A DNA stretch of 64,000 bases from Streptomyces lincolnensis (GTDB taxonomy: Bacteria > Actinomycetota > Actinomycetes > Streptomycetales > Streptomycetaceae), in contig NZ_CP016438.1 of the NCBI RefSeq assembly GCF_001685355.1, positions 6,634,001 to 6,698,000 on the forward strand. The letters run 5' to 3'. This document shows, piece after piece, positions 1-8,219 of the stretch. The position numbers were made by a program, and so were the translations under genes. Positions within the stretch are counted from its first letter, which is position 1, and each line of letters starts with the position of its first letter. The notes beneath the pieces are model-generated. The model did not search any database, was not told the DNA's origin, and saw only the letters and a program-made list of their open reading frames with translations.

Positions 1-2331
1 GTCGTCGGTCTCTCCGGTCTGCTGCACCTGCCCGAGATCGCCGACCTGGTCGCCGTCTGCGAGGTCCTCCAGGACCCCGGAGCCAACGCCTCCCTGGTCC
101 GCCTGCTGACCGGACCGCGCTGGCGCATCGGCCCGCGCGACCTCGCCCTCCTGGGACGCCGCGCCCGGTTCCTGGTGTCCCACGCGCGCGTGGACGGCGA
201 CGACCCCGACCGCCGCCTCGCCGAGGCCGTCGAGGGGGTCGACCCCTCCGAGGTGATATCGCTCGCGGACGCCCTCGACACGTTCCTGGAGACACCCTTC
301 TACGGCACGGACGCGGAAGGGGACGACGACGGGCTGCCCTTCTCCCCGGACGCGCGCGTGCGGTTCGCCCGCCTGGCCGCCGAACTGCGCGACCTGCGCC
401 GCTCGCTGGCCGACCCCCTGATGGACGTCCTGCACCGCGTCCTGACCGTCACCGGCCTGGAGGTCGAGCTCTCGGCGTCCCCGCACGCCCTGGCCGCCCG
501 CCGTCGCGAGACCCTGTCGAACTTCCTCGACGTCGCCGCCTCGTTCGCGGCCGGCGACGGCGAGGCCACCCTGCTGGCCTTCCTGGGCTTCCTGCGCACC
601 GCCGCCCAGTACGAGAAGGGCCTCGACAACGCCCTCCCGGGCGGCGAGAACACCGTCAAGGTGCTCACCGCGCACAAGTCCAAGGGTCTGGAATGGGACG
701 TGGTGGCCGTCCCCGGCCTGGTCACCGGCACGTTCCCCAGCACGCAGGGCCGCGAGAAGTGGACCGCCCAGGGCAAGGTGCTCCCGCACGACCTGCGCGG
801 CGACGCCGAGACCCTGCCCGACGTCACCTCCTGGGACTCCCGCGGCCTGAAGGCCTTCCAGGAGGCCATGAAGGACCACCAGCACACCGAGGAACTCCGC
901 CTCGGCTACGTCACCTTCACCCGCCCCCGCTCACTCCTCCTCGGCTCCGGCCACTGGTGGGGCCCCACCCAGAAGAAGCCGCGCGGTCCGTCCGACTTCC
1001 TGCGGGAGCTGTACGACCACTGCGCGGCGGGCTACGGCGAGATCGAGGCCTGGGCCGACGAACCGGCCGAGGGCGAGGAGAACCCCGTCCTGCACCAGGA
1101 GTCCGCCGACCAGGTGTGGCCCCTGCCGCTGGACGACACCGCCCTGGCCCGGCGCCGGGCGGCCGCCGAGACGGTCCTCGCCCACCTGGAGGACCTCGCC
1201 GCCTCCCACACCGACACCCACCCGGCGGCCACCCACAGTCCGGACACCTACGACGACCCGGACTGGCCGACACCTCCCGACGAGGAGGAGCCGCCGTACG
1301 GAGAACCGCCTTACGGGGAGCCGCCCCACGAGGACGAGGCGTTCCCGGAGGCCTTCGAAGACGCGGCGGACGCGGCAGACTCCGCAGATCACGCGGGCCC
1401 CGACGACCCCGAGTTCTCCGAGGATCCCGGGCACGACGACTGGGACACCTGGACGACGGCCCGCCCGGCCGTCCCGCACCAGGCCACAGCCCCGGACACG
1501 AACGGCCACGCGGGTGCGCCCGAGGGTCCGCGCGCCCACCCCACGGAGCCCGACACCCGACCCGCACCACCCCGCGCTCGGGAGGACCGGCCCACCCGCC
1601 TCACCCCGGAGGAGGCCCGCACCCTCGCCTCCTGGGACCGCGACCTCGACGCCCTCACCGGCGAGCTCCTGCGCGCCCGCGAAGGCGTCACCGACGTCCT
1701 CCTGCCCTCGTCGCTGACCGCGTCCCAGCTGATGAGCCTGGCCGCCGATCCCGACGGCTTCGCCCAGGAGCTGGCCCGCCCGATGCCCCGCCCGCCGCAG
1801 CCCGCCGCCCGTCGCGGCACCCGCTTCCACGCCTGGGTCGAGTCCCGCTTCGAGGAACTCACCCTGCCCATGCTGGAGCCGGAGGAACTGCCCGGAAGCG
1901 AGGCCGAGATCGCCGACGAACGCGACCTGGAAGCCCTCAAGGACGCCTTCGAACGCACCGAGTACGCCCGGCGCACGCCCTACCGCGTCGAGGCGCCCTT
2001 CCAGCTGGAGATCGCGGGACGGGTGATCCGGGGACGTATCGACGCCGTCTACAAGGAGGGCGACGGCGCGGAGACGACGTACGAGATCGTCGACTGGAAG
2101 ACCAACCGCACCCGCACCGCCGACCCGCTCCAGCTCGCCGTCTACCGGCTCGCCTGGGCCGAGCAGCGGGGCGTGCCCCCGCAGTCGGTCACGGCCACCT
2201 TCCTGTACGTGCGCAGCGGCGAGGTCGTCCGGCCCGACGACCTGCCGGACCGTGCGGCCCTGGAGCGGCTCCTGCTGGCGGAGCCGGGGGGTGAGGAACC
2301 GCACGACGAGGATGTCGGTGCGGGCCGATAG
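1..2331 (+). CDS. AdnB-like ATP-dependent helicase-nuclease, 3' part (5' end outside window)
   Basis: The frame is open from the first base and 776 residues are visible, so the N-terminal half with Walker A is missing. A UvrD/Rep superfamily I helicase C-terminal region is seen: LTAHKSKGLEW near base 660 is a motif V type segment and LGYVTFTRPR near base 900 resembles motif VI. After an acidic, proline-rich linker (about 1216-1600) comes a PD-(D/E)XK nuclease fold with the IVDWKT metal-binding motif at about 2083-2103 and QLAVYRLAW as the following Q-Y helix. This helicase-plus-nuclease architecture is that of AdnA/AdnB, the actinobacterial double-strand-break end-resection complex. The position upstream of nudC, mrx and uvrD2 matches AdnB (Rv3201c) in Mycobacterium, so AdnB is inferred rather than AdnA. 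Confidence 0.85.
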   Translation, partial: VVGLSGLLHLPEIADLVAVCEVLQDPGANASLVRLLTGPRWRIGPRDLALLGRRARFLVSHARVDGDDPDRRLAEAVEGVDPSEVISLADALDTFLETPFYGTDAEGDDDGLPFSPDARVRFARLAAELRDLRRSLADPLMDVLHRVLTVTGLEVELSASPHALAARRRETLSNFLDVAASFAAGDGEATLLAFLGFLRTAAQYEKGLDNALPGGENTVKVLTAHKSKGLEWDVVAVPGLVTGTFPSTQGREKWTAQGKVLPHDLRGDAETLPDVTSWDSRGLKAFQEAMKDHQHTEELRLGYVTFTRPRSLLLGSGHWWGPTQKKPRGPSDFLRELYDHCAAGYGEIEAWADEPAEGEENPVLHQESADQVWPLPLDDTALARRRAAAETVLAHLEDLAASHTDTHPAATHSPDTYDDPDWPTPPDEEEPPYGEPPYGEPPHEDEAFPEAFEDAADAADSADHAGPDDPEFSEDPGHDDWDTWTTARPAVPHQATAPDTNGHAGAPEGPRAHPTEPDTRPAPPRAREDRPTRLTPEEARTLASWDRDLDALTGELLRAREGVTDVLLPSSLTASQLMSLAADPDGFAQELARPMPRPPQPAARRGTRFHAWVESRFEELTLPMLEPEELPGSEAEIADERDLEALKDAFERTEYARRTPYRVEAPFQLEIAGRVIRGRIDAVYKEGDGAETTYEIVDWKTNRTRTADPLQLAVYRLAWAEQRGVPPQSVTATFLYVRSGEVVRPDDLPDRAALERLLLAEPGGEEPHDEDVGAGR

Positions 2332-2341
2332 GCTCGTGACC

Positions 2342-3754
2342 ATGAGCCAGCCCGTTGACAGTGCCGTCAGCGCCGTCCGTTCGTACGTCGAGCAGCACCG
2401 TGCCGCCTTCCTCGACGACCTCGTCGAATGGCTGCGCATCCCGTCCGTGTCGGCCCAGCCCGACCACGCGCCCGACGTACGCCGCAGCGCCGACTGGCTC
2501 GCCGCCAAACTCCGGGAGACCGGCTTCCCCACCGCCGAGGTCTGGGAGACGCCGGGCGCCCCGGCCGTCTTCGCCGACTGGCCCTGCGACGACCCCGAGG
2601 CACCCACCGTCCTGGTCTACGGCCACCACGACGTACAGCCCGCCGCCCGCGAGGACGGCTGGGACAGCGAGCCCTTCGAGCCCGTCGTCCGCGACAACCG
2701 CCTCTACGCGCGCGGGGCGGCCGACGACAAGGGCCAGGTGTTCTTCCACACACTCGGCGTCCGCGCCCACCTCGCCACCACCGGCCGCACCGCCCCGGCC
2801 GTGCACCTGAAGCTGCTGATCGAGGGCGAGGAGGAGTCCGGATCCCCGCACTTCCGTGCCCTCGTCGAGGAGCGCGCGAACCGGCTCGCCGCCGACGCGG
2901 TCATCGTCTCCGACACCGGCATGTGGGCCGAGGACACCCCGACGGTGTGCACCGGCATGCGCGGCCTCGCCGAGTGCGAGATCCGGCTGCACGGCCCCGA
3001 CCAGGACCTCCACTCCGGCTCCTTCGGCGGCGCCGTCCCCAACCCGGCCACGGCCGTCGCCCGCCTGGTCGCCGCCCTGCACGACGAGCACGCGCGCGTG
3101 ACGGTCCCCGGCTTCTACGACGGCGTCGTCGAACTCACCGACCAGGAGCGCGCACTCTTCGCCGAGCTGCCCTTCGACGAGGAGCAGTGGCTGCGTACCG
3201 CCAAGTCGTACGCCACCCACGGCGAGGCCGGGCACACCACCCTGGAGCGGGTGTGGGCCCGGCCGACGGCCGAGGTCAACGGCATCGGCGGCGGCTACCA
3301 AGGTCCCGGCAGCAAGACGATCATCCCGTCCTCCGCGATGGTGAAGCTCTCCTTCCGGCTGGTCGCGGGACAGGATCCCGACGACATCGAGAAGATCGTC
3401 CGCGCCTGGGTCGAGGAGCAGGTGCCCGCCGGGATCCGCTGCGAGATCACGTTCCTCGCCGCCACGCGCCCGTGCCTGACGCCCCTCGACCACCCGGCGC
3501 TGCAATCCGTCGTCCGCGCCATGGGCCGCGCCTTCGACAGGCCCGTGCGCTTCACCCGTGAGGGCGGCTCGGGGCCGGCCGCCGACCTCCAGGAGGTCCT
3601 CGGCGCTCCCGTGCTGTTCCTCGGCATCTCGATCCCCTCGGACGGCTGGCACGCACCGAACGAGAAGGTCGAGCTCGACCTGCTCCTCAGAGGCGTCGAG
3701 ACCACCGCGTACCTGTGGGGCGACCTCGCCGAGCACTGGCGCCATGCGCCCTGA
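2342..3754 (+). CDS. M20/M28-family dipeptidase (ArgE/DapE/CPG2-type metallopeptidase)
   Basis: A 470-residue cytosolic zinc peptidase. The first zinc-ligand motif is YGHHDVQP, followed by YARGAADDKG and by the catalytic EGEEESGS, all in the order of M20 dipeptidases such as carnosinase-like and Sapep enzymes. HAPNEKVEL near the C-terminus supplies the last conserved metal-binding block. The ATG at 2342 is preferred. A longer frame begins at 2252 but lies inside the helicase gene and adds residues unlike the family. The start lies 10 bases after the helicase stop, so the two are probably co-transcribed. The substrate is not deducible; family members cleave dipeptides or N-acyl amino acids. 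Confidence 0.88.
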   Translation: MSQPVDSAVSAVRSYVEQHRAAFLDDLVEWLRIPSVSAQPDHAPDVRRSADWLAAKLRETGFPTAEVWETPGAPAVFADWPCDDPEAPTVLVYGHHDVQPAAREDGWDSEPFEPVVRDNRLYARGAADDKGQVFFHTLGVRAHLATTGRTAPAVHLKLLIEGEEESGSPHFRALVEERANRLAADAVIVSDTGMWAEDTPTVCTGMRGLAECEIRLHGPDQDLHSGSFGGAVPNPATAVARLVAALHDEHARVTVPGFYDGVVELTDQERALFAELPFDEEQWLRTAKSYATHGEAGHTTLERVWARPTAEVNGIGGGYQGPGSKTIIPSSAMVKLSFRLVAGQDPDDIEKIVRAWVEEQVPAGIRCEITFLAATRPCLTPLDHPALQSVVRAMGRAFDRPVRFTREGGSGPAADLQEVLGAPVLFLGISIPSDGWHAPNEKVELDLLLRGVETTAYLWGDLAEHWRHAP

Positions 3755-3906
3755 TCGTCCCGCGGCGTCCGGATCGGCATGGCGGGCGGGGCACACTGGA
3801 AGAACTGTTCCGTACCACCACACTCCGCCGGACTCGCGCCTGCCGCCGTACGTCCTGCTGAACCGCCCGTGAAACACCCTTTCCCCCGGGGGAGTTGGAA
3901 GCACCC

Positions 3907-4851
3907 GTGACCACCTGGACCGACCACACCGCCGATCGCCCCATCTCGCTCACCGCCCCGAGCGGCATCGACCGGGCCGCCCACCACCGGCTCGACGAGG
4001 CCTGGCTCGCGGCGGCGTGGAGCCACCCCACCACCCGCTGCTTCGTGGTCTCCGGCGGCCAGGTCCTCATCGACGAGACGGCGGACGGCCGTACCGAACT
4101 CGTCATGACCGCGGCCTTCGAGGCCCCCCTGACCGAGGCGCACCGCTACTTCCTCGGCATCGACGAGGACGGCGTGCGCTACTTCGCCGTTCAGAAGGAC
4201 GCGCTGCCCGGCCGTATCGACCAGTCCGCGCGCCCGGCGGGTCTGCGGGAGGCCGGTCTGCTGCTGTCGCCGCGCGAGATCGGCCTGATGGTGCACGCGG
4301 TCGGTCTGGAGAACTGGCAGCGCACGCACCGCTTCTGCTCACGCTGCGGCGAGCGCACGGTCATCGCGGCGGCCGGTCACATCCGCCGCTGCCAGGCCTG
4401 CGGCGCCGAGCACTACCCGCGCACCGACCCCGCCGTGATCATGGCCGTCACCGACGAGGACGACCGCATACTGCTGGGCCGCCAGGTCCACTGGCCCGAG
4501 GGCCGCTTCTCGACACTGGCCGGCTTCGTCGAGCCCGGCGAGTCCATCGAGCAGACGGTGCGCCGCGAGGTCTTCGAGGAGGCCGGCGTCACCATCGGCC
4601 AGGTCGAGTACATCGCCAGCCAGCCCTGGCCGTTCCCCTCCAGCCTGATGCTCGGCTTCATGGCCCGCGCCACCTCGACCGACATCGACGTCGACGGCGA
4701 CGAGATCCACGAGGCCCGCTGGTTCTCCCGCGACGAACTGCGCGCCGCCTTCGACTCCGGCGAGGTCCTCCCGCCCTACGGCATCTCCATCGCGGCCCGC
4801 CTCATCGAACTCTGGTACGGCAAGCCCCTGCCGACGAGAAGCTTCGTCTGA
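3907..4851 (+). CDS. nudC: NAD+ diphosphatase (NADH pyrophosphatase / RNA deNADding) NudC
   Basis: A NudC-type Nudix hydrolase of about 315 residues. It has the family order: an N-terminal domain, a four-cysteine zinc ribbon (CSRCGE and CQACGAEHYPR), the Nudix box (GFVEPGESIEQTVRREVFEE then AGV), and the NADH-specific SQPWPFPSSLM segment just after it. NudC enzymes cleave NAD(H) to NMN and AMP and remove NAD caps from RNA. The GTG at 3907 is chosen; an in-frame TTG at 3895 has no suitable ribosome-binding site. The gene converges on the mycoredoxin gene, with a shared terminator between them. Conserved neighbour of uvrD2 and mrx1 in Mycobacterium. Confidence 0.93.
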   Translation: MTTWTDHTADRPISLTAPSGIDRAAHHRLDEAWLAAAWSHPTTRCFVVSGGQVLIDETADGRTELVMTAAFEAPLTEAHRYFLGIDEDGVRYFAVQKDALPGRIDQSARPAGLREAGLLLSPREIGLMVHAVGLENWQRTHRFCSRCGERTVIAAAGHIRRCQACGAEHYPRTDPAVIMAVTDEDDRILLGRQVHWPEGRFSTLAGFVEPGESIEQTVRREVFEEAGVTIGQVEYIASQPWPFPSSLMLGFMARATSTDIDVDGDEIHEARWFSRDELRAAFDSGEVLPPYGISIAARLIELWYGKPLPTRSFV

Positions 4852-4878
4852 GCCTCGCCCGCCCTTGCAGGAACCACG

Positions 4879-4914
4879 AAGGGCGGCCCCTGAAGCGCCT
4901 CAGGGACCGCCCTT
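4879..4914. terminator. Bidirectional terminator hairpin between nudC and mycoredoxin
   Basis: AAGGGCGG at 4879-4886 pairs with CCGCCCTT at 4907-4914, and an inner CCCTGA/TCAGGG stem extends it. The palindrome lies between the convergent stops at 4851 and 4935, so it can serve both genes. Confidence 0.75.
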
Positions 4915-4934
4915 CCAAACCCGCCGCGGTGCGG

Positions 4935-5177
4935 CTACGCGCCGATCTTCTGCTTCACCTGCGCCAGCGAGGGGTTCGTGAGCGTCGAGCCGTCCGGGAA
5001 CAGCACGGTCGGGACCGTCTGGTTGCCGCCGTTCGCCTTCTCGACGAATGCGGCGGACTCCGGATCCTGCTCGATGTTGATCTCCTTGTACGCGATGCCC
5101 TCGCGGTCCATCTGGCCCTTCAGCCGACGGCAGTAGCCGCACCACGTGGTGCTGTACATCGTCACAGTGCCCGGCAT
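4935..5177 (-). CDS. mrx1: Mycoredoxin (glutaredoxin-like disulfide reductase)
   Basis: An 80-residue glutaredoxin-fold protein with the CGYC active site at residues 13-16 (after TMYSTTW) and the cis-proline loop TVPTV. Mycoredoxins with CGYC reduce mycothiol mixed disulfides in actinobacteria, which use mycothiol instead of glutathione. The full length is typical of Mrx1. The gene is read away from uvrD2 and toward nudC. A sigma-R consensus promoter lies upstream (5223-5248), which fits a thiol-stress gene. The RBS GAAGGAG precedes the ATG. Confidence 0.92.
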   Translation of the reverse strand: MPGTVTMYSTTWCGYCRRLKGQMDREGIAYKEINIEQDPESAAFVEKANGGNQTVPTVLFPDGSTLTNPSLAQVKQKIGA

Positions 5178-5222
5178 GTCTCTTGTGCTCCTTCGGCGGC
5201 TCGGGATGGGTCGTAGTGAGGC

Positions 5223-5248
5223 AACGTACGTGAAAGGGCCACCATTCC
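5223..5248 (-). promoter_or_regulatory. Sigma-R-type promoter of mycoredoxin
   Basis: On the minus strand GGAAT (5248-5244) is followed after exactly 18 bases by GTT (5225-5223). This is the sigma-R consensus GGAAT-N18/19-GTT. The start codon lies about 45 bases downstream. Confidence 0.82.
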
Positions 5249-5309
5249 CGTCCCGGCCGCCGGACTCGACGTGACGCCTGCCGCATTAGTACGACTGCGG
5301 GTACCCGCC

Positions 5310-5318
5310 TGTGGACAA
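5310..5318 (-). other. DnaA-box sequence
   Basis: The plus strand reads TGTGGACAA, the exact complement of the Streptomyces DnaA box TTGTCCACA. It sits between the divergent mycoredoxin and uvrD2 genes. A single box, so a function is uncertain. Confidence 0.4.
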
Positions 5319-5357
5319 CCGGCTCAGCCGTCTCCGGCGACCTGGCAGCATGGCCGT

Positions 5358-7556
5358 GTGACAGCAGCAACGCACTCCACGCTCTTCCCGCAGACACCGG
5401 GCTCGCCCGACGCGGTGCTCGAAGGGCTCGACCCCGAGCAGCGCGAGGTCGCCACCGCCCTGCACGGCCCGGTGTGCGTGCTGGCGGGCGCCGGGACGGG
5501 CAAGACCCGAGCGATCACCCACCGCATCGCCTACGGCGTCCGGGCCGGGATCCTCCAGCCCTCCACCGTGCTGGCCGTCACCTTCACCAACCGCGCGGCC
5601 GGTGAGATGCGCGGCCGGCTGCGTCAGCTCGGGGCGGCCGGCGTCCAGGCCCGCACCTTCCACTCGGCGGCCCTGCGGCAGCTCCAGTACTTCTGGCCGA
5701 AGGCGGTCGGCGGATCCATGCCCCGGCTGGTCGACCGCAAGGTCCAGCTCGTCGCCGACGCGGCCGCCGCCTGCCGTATCCGCCTCGACCGCGGCGAGCT
5801 GCGGGACGTCACCGGTGAGATCGAGTGGTCCAAGGTCACCCAGACCGTCCCCGCCGACTATCCGCTCGCGGCCGCCAAGGCCGGCCGAGACGTCCCCCGG
5901 GCCGCGGCCGAGATCGCCCAGCTCTACGCCGCCTACGAGGACCTCAAGCGCGACCGGGCGGTCATCGACTTCGAGGACGTCCTGCTGCTGACGGTCGCGA
6001 TCCTCCAGGACCGGCACGACATCGCCGAGCAGGTCCGCTCGCAGTACCAGCACTTCGTGGTCGACGAGTACCAGGACGTCAGCCCCCTCCAGCAGCGCCT
6101 GCTGGAACTGTGGCTCGGCGAGCGGGACAACCTCTGCGTGGTCGGTGACGCCAGCCAGACGATCTATTCGTTCACGGGAGCAACTCCCGACCATCTGCTC
6201 GATTTCCGTACCCGGCACCCCGGTGCCACCGTCGTCAAGCTGGTCCGCGACTACCGCTCCACACCCCAGGTCGTCCATCTCGCCAACGGTCTGCTCGCCC
6301 AGGCCCGCGGCCGCGCCGCCGACCACCGGCTGGAGCTGGTGTCCCAGCGCAAGCCGGGCCCCGAGCCCGGATACACCGAGTACACCGACGAGCCCGCCGA
6401 GGCCGAGGGCGCCGCCCGCCGCATCCGCGAACTCATCGACTCCGGGGTCCGGGCCAGCGAGATCGCCATCCTGTTCCGCACCAACTCCCAGTCCGAGACC
6501 TATGAACAGGCCCTCGCCGACCTCGGTGTCCCGTACCAGCTGCGCGGCGCCGAGCGGTTCTTCGACCGCCCCGAGGTCCGCAAGGCGGGCGTCGCCCTGC
6601 GCGGCGCGGCCCGTTTCGGCGGCAACGACTCCCTCCTGGACGACGTCGTCGACCTGCCCTCGCAGGTGCGTGCCGTGCTGTCGGGCGAGGGCTGGACCAC
6701 AGAGCCCCCGGCCGGATCCGGGGCCGTCAGGGAGCGCTGGGAGTCGCTGGCCGCGCTGGTGAACCTCGCGCAGGACTTCGCCGCCGCCAGACCCGGCGCC
6801 ACCCTGAGCGATCTCGTGGCCGAGCTCGACGAGCGGGCGGGTGCCCAGCACGCCCCGACGGTGGAGGGCGTCACCCTCGCCTCCCTGCACTCCGCCAAGG
6901 GGCTGGAGTGGGACGTCGTCTTCCTGGTCGGTGTCGCCGAGGGCATGATGCCGATCACCTACGCAAAGACGGACGAGCAGATCGAGGAGGAACGCCGCCT
7001 CCTCTATGTCGGTGTCACCCGGGCCCGGGAACACCTCTATGTCTCCTGGGCGCTCTCCCGCTCGCCCGGCGGCCGCCCCAACCGCCGCCCCAGCCGCTTC
7101 CTCGACGGCCTGCGCCCCGGCTCCGCCGCCGTCGCGGGCCGTGCCGTCGCGGTCGGGTCCGGCGGGGTGGAGCGGGGCTTCACCTCCGGCGGGCCGGGCA
7201 CCGTCCGGCGCCGGACCCAGCGCAGCCCGGCCCGCTGCCGGGTGTGCGGACGCACGCTCACCGACGCCGGCGAGATGAAACTGATGCGCTGCGAGGACTG
7301 CCCGTCCGACATGGACGAGGGCCTCTACGAGCGGCTGCGCGACTGGCGCGCCGTCCAGGCGCAGCGCAGCGGACAGCCGGCCTTCTGCGTCTTCACCGAC
7401 AAGACACTGATCGCGATCGCCGAGGCCGCTCCCGACGAGGAGGGGGAGCTGGCCCGCATCCCGGGCGTCGGTATGCGCAAGCTCAACCGCTACGGAGCCG
7501 ACGTCCTCGCCATCTGCGCAGGTCGGGAGCCCGGGGGAGAAGAAGATGCGAACTGA
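5358..7556 (+). CDS. uvrD2: ATP-dependent DNA helicase UvrD2 (UvrD/PcrA family with HRDC domain)
   Basis: A 732-residue superfamily I helicase. Walker A GAGTGKT is at residues 44-50, the DEYQD Walker B appears as VVDEYQDVSPLQQR, motif V is SLHSAKGLEWDVVF, and motif VI is LLYVGVTRARE. The C-terminus carries a four-cysteine cluster (CRVCGRTL and CEDCP) and an HRDC domain ending in LARIPGVGMRKLNRYG. This domain set is that of UvrD2, an essential helicase in Mycobacterium tuberculosis with a repair role. The GTG at 5358 is chosen because the upstream extension encodes no family sequence. The wblC promoter begins 13 bases after the stop. Confidence 0.95.
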   Translation: MTAATHSTLFPQTPGSPDAVLEGLDPEQREVATALHGPVCVLAGAGTGKTRAITHRIAYGVRAGILQPSTVLAVTFTNRAAGEMRGRLRQLGAAGVQARTFHSAALRQLQYFWPKAVGGSMPRLVDRKVQLVADAAAACRIRLDRGELRDVTGEIEWSKVTQTVPADYPLAAAKAGRDVPRAAAEIAQLYAAYEDLKRDRAVIDFEDVLLLTVAILQDRHDIAEQVRSQYQHFVVDEYQDVSPLQQRLLELWLGERDNLCVVGDASQTIYSFTGATPDHLLDFRTRHPGATVVKLVRDYRSTPQVVHLANGLLAQARGRAADHRLELVSQRKPGPEPGYTEYTDEPAEAEGAARRIRELIDSGVRASEIAILFRTNSQSETYEQALADLGVPYQLRGAERFFDRPEVRKAGVALRGAARFGGNDSLLDDVVDLPSQVRAVLSGEGWTTEPPAGSGAVRERWESLAALVNLAQDFAAARPGATLSDLVAELDERAGAQHAPTVEGVTLASLHSAKGLEWDVVFLVGVAEGMMPITYAKTDEQIEEERRLLYVGVTRAREHLYVSWALSRSPGGRPNRRPSRFLDGLRPGSAAVAGRAVAVGSGGVERGFTSGGPGTVRRRTQRSPARCRVCGRTLTDAGEMKLMRCEDCPSDMDEGLYERLRDWRAVQAQRSGQPAFCVFTDKTLIAIAEAAPDEEGELARIPGVGMRKLNRYGADVLAICAGREPGGEEDAN

Positions 7557-7568
7557 TCCGAACTCGTC

Positions 7569-7609
7569 GGAAAAATAGTTTGCGCATGCCCCAGCAATCC
7601 CCATAGGTT
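7569..7609 (+). promoter_or_regulatory. WhiB7/WblC-type autoregulated promoter
   Basis: An AT-rich block (GGAAAAATA, 7569-7577) lies two bases before a -35 element TTGCGC (7580-7585). An 18-base spacer leads to the -10 TAGGTT (7604-7609). An AT block just upstream of the -35 is the known recognition arrangement of WhiB7/WblC with the principal sigma factor. The transcript would start near 7616, giving a leader of about 600 bases before wblC. Confidence 0.72.
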
Positions 7610-7722
7610 CTTAGCCACGGGGACGGAGGCCTTCTCGGAGGCCCCGATTCCGTGTTCTACTTGCATATCCGTCGGACTGGCTCACCCCCAGTCCCCCGAG
7701 ACGCCGAGAGGAGGCGATTCCA

Positions 7723-8043
7723 GTGATCAGCATCAACTTCAGCTCCAGCAGCACCGCCAAAGTGACCGATCGCTCGGTCGTCTCCGCGTGCATGCTCGGC
7801 GTTTCGAACCTGGGCACCGGTCTGTCCGGCATTCCTGCCATGCGTCCGGCGTCCTCCCTGTCTCTGGCGGACCTTCCCGTCCGCGAGCGGAATGAGCGAC
7901 CGACCAAGGCGCTGGAAGCAGTAGTGGCACAGGCGCACGCCTATGCCTTTACGGCGGCCGGTGCCGGAAACCGGAAGCAGACGACGCAGCACCACCAGAT
8001 GTGGGCCTTCCGTGGGCCAGAACCCTGGAGTGATCCAGCCTGA
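7723..8043 (+). CDS. Upstream open reading frame in the wblC leader (leader peptide)
   Basis: A 106-codon frame starting with GTG at 7723, preceded by a strong ribosome-binding site (GAGAGGAGG, 7706-7714). The predicted product begins MISINFSSSS and matches no enzyme family I know. The stop at 8041-8043 falls inside a small perfect hairpin, CCTGATC-GAC-GATCAGG (8039-8055), and lies 24 bases before an intrinsic terminator. Its place between the wblC promoter and wblC argues that its translation controls read-through, as the shorter reading frame in the mycobacterial whiB7 leader does. Whether the peptide itself functions is unknown. Confidence 0.7.
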   Translation: MISINFSSSSTAKVTDRSVVSACMLGVSNLGTGLSGIPAMRPASSLSLADLPVRERNERPTKALEAVVAQAHAYAFTAAGAGNRKQTTQHHQMWAFRGPEPWSDPA

Positions 8044-8066
8044 TCGACGATCAGGTCGGCGCCTTC

Positions 8067-8108
8067 AGGGCCGCGGAACCCCATCCGGGATCCGCGGCCC
8101 TTCTGTTT
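8067..8108 (+). terminator. Intrinsic terminator (attenuator) in the wblC leader
   Basis: AGGGCCGCGGA (8067-8077) and TCCGCGGCCCT (8091-8101) form a perfect 11-bp stem with a 13-base loop, followed by the T-rich TTCTGTTT. It lies inside the leader, 112 bases before wblC. TCCGTGGGCC at 8009-8018, within the upstream frame, could pair with the left arm (9 of 10 positions) as a competing antiterminator. Confidence 0.82.
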
Positions 8109-8219
8109 GCCCCGAACGGGGACGACGGAGCGAAGGGGCCTCGGGACAAGAAAAGAACCCGGTACCAAGCCGACACCCGGTCCAACAGGACCGGACCGAC
8201 CAGACGAGGAAGACCAACC

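Noticed and set aside
5286..7604. A 772-codon minus-strand frame opposite uvrD2
   Set aside because: It is a GC-rich shadow of uvrD2, with no conserved domain and no ribosome-binding site.
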